Assembly: GCA_021817185.1 (NCBI GenBank)
Contig: JAKAVU010000118.1
Coordinates: 1-8,567, forward strand
Reading direction: 5' to 3'
Length of the DNA stretch: 8,567 nucleotides
DNA from: a bacterium
GTDB lineage: Bacteria > Chloroflexota > Dormibacteria > UBA8260 > Bog-877
Part shown: positions 6,298 to 8,567 of the stretch, piece by piece
Numbering within the stretch: the stretch's first letter is position 1
Layout of the letters: the number at the start of each line of letters is the position of its first letter
The notes under the pieces: model-generated
Database searches by the model: none
What the model was told of the DNA's origin: nothing
Seen by the model: the letters and a program-made list of their open reading frames with translations, nothing else
Made by a program: the position numbers and the translations under genes

Positions 6298-6306
6298 ATG
6301 CTATCA
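6298..6306 (-). promoter_or_regulatory. Extended -10 promoter of cysS, placed for a leaderless mRNA
   Basis: Read on the minus strand this is TGATAGCAT, matching TGnTAnnnT with hexamer TAGCAT. No -35 is visible at the usual distance, as is often the case with extended -10 promoters. Six bases separate the hexamer from the GTG start (6291-6289), so transcription would begin at or within a base or two of the start codon. The absence of a Shine-Dalgarno sequence agrees with this. Confidence 0.55.
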
Positions 6307-6342
6307 GTGCCCTGGATCCACCTCCGCATCGGCCTCTCGAAC

Positions 6343-6365
6343 GCCTCCGAGGCTCGGCCGGAGGC
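6343..6365. repeat. Inverted repeat in the cysS-glyS intergenic region
   Basis: GCCTCCG (6343-6349) and CGGAGGC (6359-6365) form a perfect 7-bp stem with a 9-base loop. It lies about 40 bases upstream of the cysS -10 and 75 upstream of the glyS -10, a plausible operator position. There is no T-run, so it is not a terminator. Chance is a real alternative at this GC content. Confidence 0.35.
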
Positions 6366-6438
6366 CCGGCGCGGGCCGCGGCAGGCGGCCCCTGATGCTG
6401 GTGGTCTCAATCGGCGCAGGGCCGGAGGGCGCGCCCGA

Positions 6439-6444
6439 TAGAAT
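6439..6444 (+). promoter_or_regulatory. -10-like element of the glyS promoter
   Basis: TAGAAT lies in a GC-rich stretch 54 bases before the glyS ATG. No good -35 is present at 16-18 bases upstream (GCAGGG at 17), and the extended TG is absent (CGA precedes it). Transcription would start near 6450, giving a leader of about 50 bases that includes the hairpin at 6466-6485. Confidence 0.4.
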
Positions 6445-6465
6445 GACCGGGTTCTTGGGAGTTCG

Positions 6466-6485
6466 GGTTCCCCGGCCGGGGAGCC
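6466..6485 (+). repeat. Hairpin in the glyS 5' leader, just upstream of the ribosome-binding site
   Basis: GGTTCCCC (6466-6473) pairs with GGGGAGCC (6478-6485) over a GGCC loop: 8 bp including one G-T wobble. It ends two bases before the Shine-Dalgarno GGGAGG (6488-6493), which lies 5 bases before ATG 6499. It lacks a T-tail, so termination is unlikely. It could tune access to the ribosome-binding site or stabilise the message. Confidence 0.45.
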
Positions 6486-6498
6486 TCGGGAGGTCTGG

Positions 6499-7809
6499 AT
6501 GGCGGAGCTGGCGCAAACCCGGCTGGAGACCCTGGTCTCACTGTGCAAGCGGCGCGGCTTTGTGTTCCAGAGCAGCGAGATCTACGGCGGCATCAACGCC
6601 GTCTATGACTTCGGGCCCCTGGGGGTGCTTCTTCGTCGCCGGATCCGGGACCTCTGGTGGCGCGAGATGGTGGAGCTGCGCGACGACGTGGAGGGGATCG
6701 AGGCAGCGATCCTCATGAACCCACTGGTCTGGCAGGCCTCCGGGCATCTCTCCAACTTCAGCGACCCCATGGTGGACTGCCTGGGGGAGTGCCATCAGCG
6801 CTGGCGGGCGGATCATCTGGAGGGGGATCGCTGCCCCAACTGCGGGGGGCCGCTCAGCAGCCCGCGCCAGTTCAACCTCATGTTCAAGACCTTCATCGGG
6901 CCGGTGGAGGACGAGGGGTCGGTGGTCTACCTGCGCCCCGAGACGGCCCAGGGGATGTTCGTGAACTTCAAGAACGTCCTGGGCAGCTCCCGCCAGAGGG
7001 TGCCGTTCGGGATCGCCCAGATCGGCCGCAGCTTTCGCAATGAGATCTCGACTGGGAACTTCATCTTCCGGCTGCGGGAGCTGGAGATGATGGAGATGGA
7101 GTGGTTCACCGAGCCCGACGATGACGCGCGTTGGTTCGAGTACTGGTGCGAGCAGCGGATGGAGTGGCACCGCCGGCTCGGCATCCGTCCCGAGAATCTG
7201 CGCCTGCGTCCGCATGGGGAGAACGAGAAGGCGCACTATGCGCTCGCCTCGTCGGACATCGAGTATCGGTATCCCTGGGGCTGGGGGGAGCTGGAGGGTA
7301 TCGCCCGGCGCGGCGATTACGACCTCAGGCGCCACCAGGAGGCCAGTGGCAAGGACCTTCAGTACACGGACCCCGTCACGGGGAGGCGCTTCCTGCCCTA
7401 TGTGGTGGAGCCGGCGGTGGGGGTGGACCGGATCCTGCTGGCGGTGCTGCTGGACGCCTATGCGGAGGAGATCGTAAATGGGGAGGTGAGGGTGGTGCTC
7501 CACCTCAGCCCTGCGGTGGCCCCCTACCAGGTGGCGGTGCTTCCCCTCTCCAAGAAGGAGGAGCTGTCAGCGGTGGCCAGACCGCTGGAGCAAGAGCTCC
7601 GGGCGCGATTCGCCACCGACTACGACGACACCGGTTCAATCGGGAAGCGCTACCGCCGGCAGGACGAGATCGGTACTCCGCTGGCGATCACGGTGGACTT
7701 CCAGACCCTGGAGGACCACGCGGCCACGATTCGGGATCGTGACAGCATGGAGCAGGTGAGGGTGCCGCTGGACCAGTTGGCGTCCGCCTGCGAGGAGCGA
7801 CTCCGCTGA
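6499..7809 (+). CDS. glyS: Glycyl-tRNA synthetase, single-chain alpha2 type
   Basis: This class II synthetase charges tRNA-Gly in the cytoplasm. The 436-residue chain contains the whole enzyme (the homodimeric alpha2 form, sometimes named glyQS) rather than the separate alpha and beta subunits of E. coli. Visible features: FVFQSSEIYGGINAVYDFGPLG (22-43), NPLVWQASGHLSNFSDPMVDC (74-94), a putative zinc knuckle C94-x3-C98 with C112-x2-C115, LRPETAQG (145-152), motif 2 FGIAQIGRSFRNE through the acidic EMMEMEW (170-202), and motif 3 EPAVGVDRILLAVL (304-317). The C-terminal anticodon-binding domain (about 340-436) contains RYRRQDEIGTPLAITVD. It is slightly short for the family but has no obvious gap. 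ATG 6499 has a good GGGAGG site 5 bases upstream. Regulation probably acts at the promoter at 6439 and perhaps the leader hairpin. Confidence 0.95.
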   Translation: MAELAQTRLETLVSLCKRRGFVFQSSEIYGGINAVYDFGPLGVLLRRRIRDLWWREMVELRDDVEGIEAAILMNPLVWQASGHLSNFSDPMVDCLGECHQRWRADHLEGDRCPNCGGPLSSPRQFNLMFKTFIGPVEDEGSVVYLRPETAQGMFVNFKNVLGSSRQRVPFGIAQIGRSFRNEISTGNFIFRLRELEMMEMEWFTEPDDDARWFEYWCEQRMEWHRRLGIRPENLRLRPHGENEKAHYALASSDIEYRYPWGWGELEGIARRGDYDLRRHQEASGKDLQYTDPVTGRRFLPYVVEPAVGVDRILLAVLLDAYAEEIVNGEVRVVLHLSPAVAPYQVAVLPLSKKEELSAVARPLEQELRARFATDYDDTGSIGKRYRRQDEIGTPLAITVDFQTLEDHAATIRDRDSMEQVRVPLDQLASACEERLR

Positions 7810-7875
7810 GCGCCGGGGATCCCGAGGAGCGGGCGGCGCGCGGTGCAGTCGCCGGGCCGAGACCGAGAGGCGGGC

Positions 7876-8567
7876 TTGGACGGTAGGGCGGTGCTGGTGA
7901 CCGGCGCCTCCCGGGGGATTGGACGCGCGACCGCGCTTGCCTTCGCCGGCAACGGCGACCGGGTGGCGATCCACCACCGCGACTCCGAGGAGCTGGCCCG
8001 CCAGCTGCTGGCCGAGCTTCCCGGGACCGGGCATTTGGTCGTGCGCGGGGACGTCTCCGACGCCGGTCAGGCACAGCGGGTCGTGGAGGAGGCGGCCTCC
8101 CATCTGGGTGGACTGGAGGTCCTGGTGAACAACGCTGGGGTGAGTCTGCTGCACGACATCACCGAGATGGACTTTGAGAAGTGGCGCCAGGCCTTCGACC
8201 GCACTGTGGCGGTGAACCTGAGCGGGGCCGCATACGTCACCTACTTTGCGGTCCGTCACATGCTCGGCCGGGGTGGCGCCATCGTCAACGTCTCCTCTCG
8301 GGGCGCGTTCCGGGGGGAACCGGGGCAGCCGGGTTACGGGGCCAGCAAGGCGGCCCTGAACGCTTTCGGGCAGTCCCTGGCGGTGGCCCTGGCCCCGCAC
8401 GGGATCTCGGTCTCCACGGTCGCCCCGGGGTGGGTGAGGACCGACATGTCGAATGAGGAGCTGAAGCGGCCGCGGGGTTCCGAGATCCTGGCCCAGAGCC
8501 CCTTTCATCGGATCGCGGAGCCTCAGGAGGTGGCCGCCGCCATCCTGTTCCTGGCTTCCGATCAGGC
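7876..8567 (+). CDS. Short-chain dehydrogenase/reductase (FabG-like), 3' truncated by the window end
   Basis: An NAD(P)H-dependent oxidoreductase of the classical SDR family; substrate unknown. The frame runs open to the window end, giving 230 residues, so perhaps 15-25 residues are missing from a usual 245-255. Seen in order: cofactor motif TGASRGIG (9-16), D59 in GDVSD, NNAG (85-88), N114, catalytic S141, Y154 and K158 (YGASK), then APGWVRTDM (183-191) and the AEPQEVAAAILFLASD tail. All catalytic-tetrad positions are present. Resemblance to 3-oxoacyl-ACP reductases does not fix the substrate. TTG 7876 gives a normal N-terminus (MDGRAVLVTG) with GAGAGG (7865-7870) 5 bases upstream; GTG 7843 would add 11 residues and has a less well placed purine stretch. 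It follows glyS by 66 bases with no clear terminator, so co-transcription is possible. Confidence 0.92.
   Translation, partial: MDGRAVLVTGASRGIGRATALAFAGNGDRVAIHHRDSEELARQLLAELPGTGHLVVRGDVSDAGQAQRVVEEAASHLGGLEVLVNNAGVSLLHDITEMDFEKWRQAFDRTVAVNLSGAAYVTYFAVRHMLGRGGAIVNVSSRGAFRGEPGQPGYGASKAALNAFGQSLAVALAPHGISVSTVAPGWVRTDMSNEELKRPRGSEILAQSPFHRIAEPQEVAAAILFLASDQ

Larger units (their letters stand above)
6292..6498. other. Divergent intergenic region between cysS and glyS
   Basis: These 207 bases separate two divergently transcribed aminoacyl-tRNA synthetase genes. They hold one -10-like element for each gene, an inverted repeat GCCTCCG/CGGAGGC (6343-6349 and 6359-6365), a second stem GGCCCG/CGGGCC (6363-6368 and 6372-6377), and the glyS leader hairpin. 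No convincing gene lies here; the 47-codon frame from ATG 6298 to TAG 6439 looks like chance. It is too short for a T-box riboswitch, and I recognise none. Confidence 0.6.

Noticed and set aside
6298..6441. 47-codon plus-strand frame from ATG 6298 in the divergent region
   Set aside because: No ribosome-binding site, Arg/Pro-rich translation, and it is only the tail of a longer antisense frame over cysS.
6292..6498. T-box riboswitch controlling cysS or glyS
   Set aside because: The region is too short for each leader, no T-box-like sequence or terminator/antiterminator pair was seen, and cysS appears leaderless.
6538..7503. Minus-strand open frame (321 codons) opposite glyS
   Set aside because: Repetitive His/Pro/Leu-rich translation and full overlap with a well supported glyS.
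7810..7842. Intrinsic terminator after glyS (GCGCC at 7810 with GGCGC at 7835)
   Set aside because: Only a 5-bp stem with a 20-base loop and no T-run.
7636..8508. Minus-strand open frame (290 codons) over the end of glyS and the SDR gene
   Set aside because: Spans two real plus-strand genes and their gap, and shows no recognisable domain.

Overview
This 8.6-kb window is GC-rich (roughly 70% by eye) and densely packed with bacterial housekeeping genes. GTG and TTG starts are common and coding regions strongly prefer G or C at the third codon position. Adjacent glmU and prs, an alpha2-type glycyl-tRNA synthetase, and a GlmU C-terminal half with actinobacterial-looking details (VPHLSY, KRRT, VPPGALAVS) suggest a high-GC member of the Actinobacteria/Chloroflexota side of Bacteria, possibly a Dormibacterota-like lineage. 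The phylum assignment is an inference and cannot be settled from this window. No mobile element, CRISPR array, rRNA or tRNA gene was seen.

Layout. (1) 1-1877, plus strand: the 3' two-thirds of glmU (UDP-GlcNAc synthesis), closely followed by prs (PRPP synthesis). (2) 1878-2059: a gap with a good extended -10 promoter and a GC-rich leader. The leader can form three hairpins and holds a possible 50-codon ORF whose stop overlaps the next start. (3) 2060-4125, plus strand: a CNNM/CorC-type membrane protein with CBS domains, then recO five bases later. (4) 4126-6291, minus strand: one 721-codon gene joining a complete cysteinyl-tRNA synthetase to a C-terminal family-2-like glycosyltransferase domain. 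Its stop directly abuts the recO stop. (5) 6292-6498: a divergent intergenic region with a -10 element for each flanking gene and several hairpins. (6) 6499-7809, plus strand: glyS. (7) 7876-8567, plus strand: a short-chain dehydrogenase/reductase cut off by the window end.

The CNNM-recO-glyS order recalls the era-recO-glyS neighbourhood of many Gram-positive bacteria, but here a reverse-strand cysS gene sits between recO and glyS. The most unusual object is the CysRS-glycosyltransferase fusion. Smaller points of interest are its probable leaderless start, the promoter, leader and mini-ORF ahead of the CNNM gene, and replaced conserved residues in GlmU, Prs, RecO and the glycosyltransferase domain. 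No T-tailed intrinsic terminator was found.
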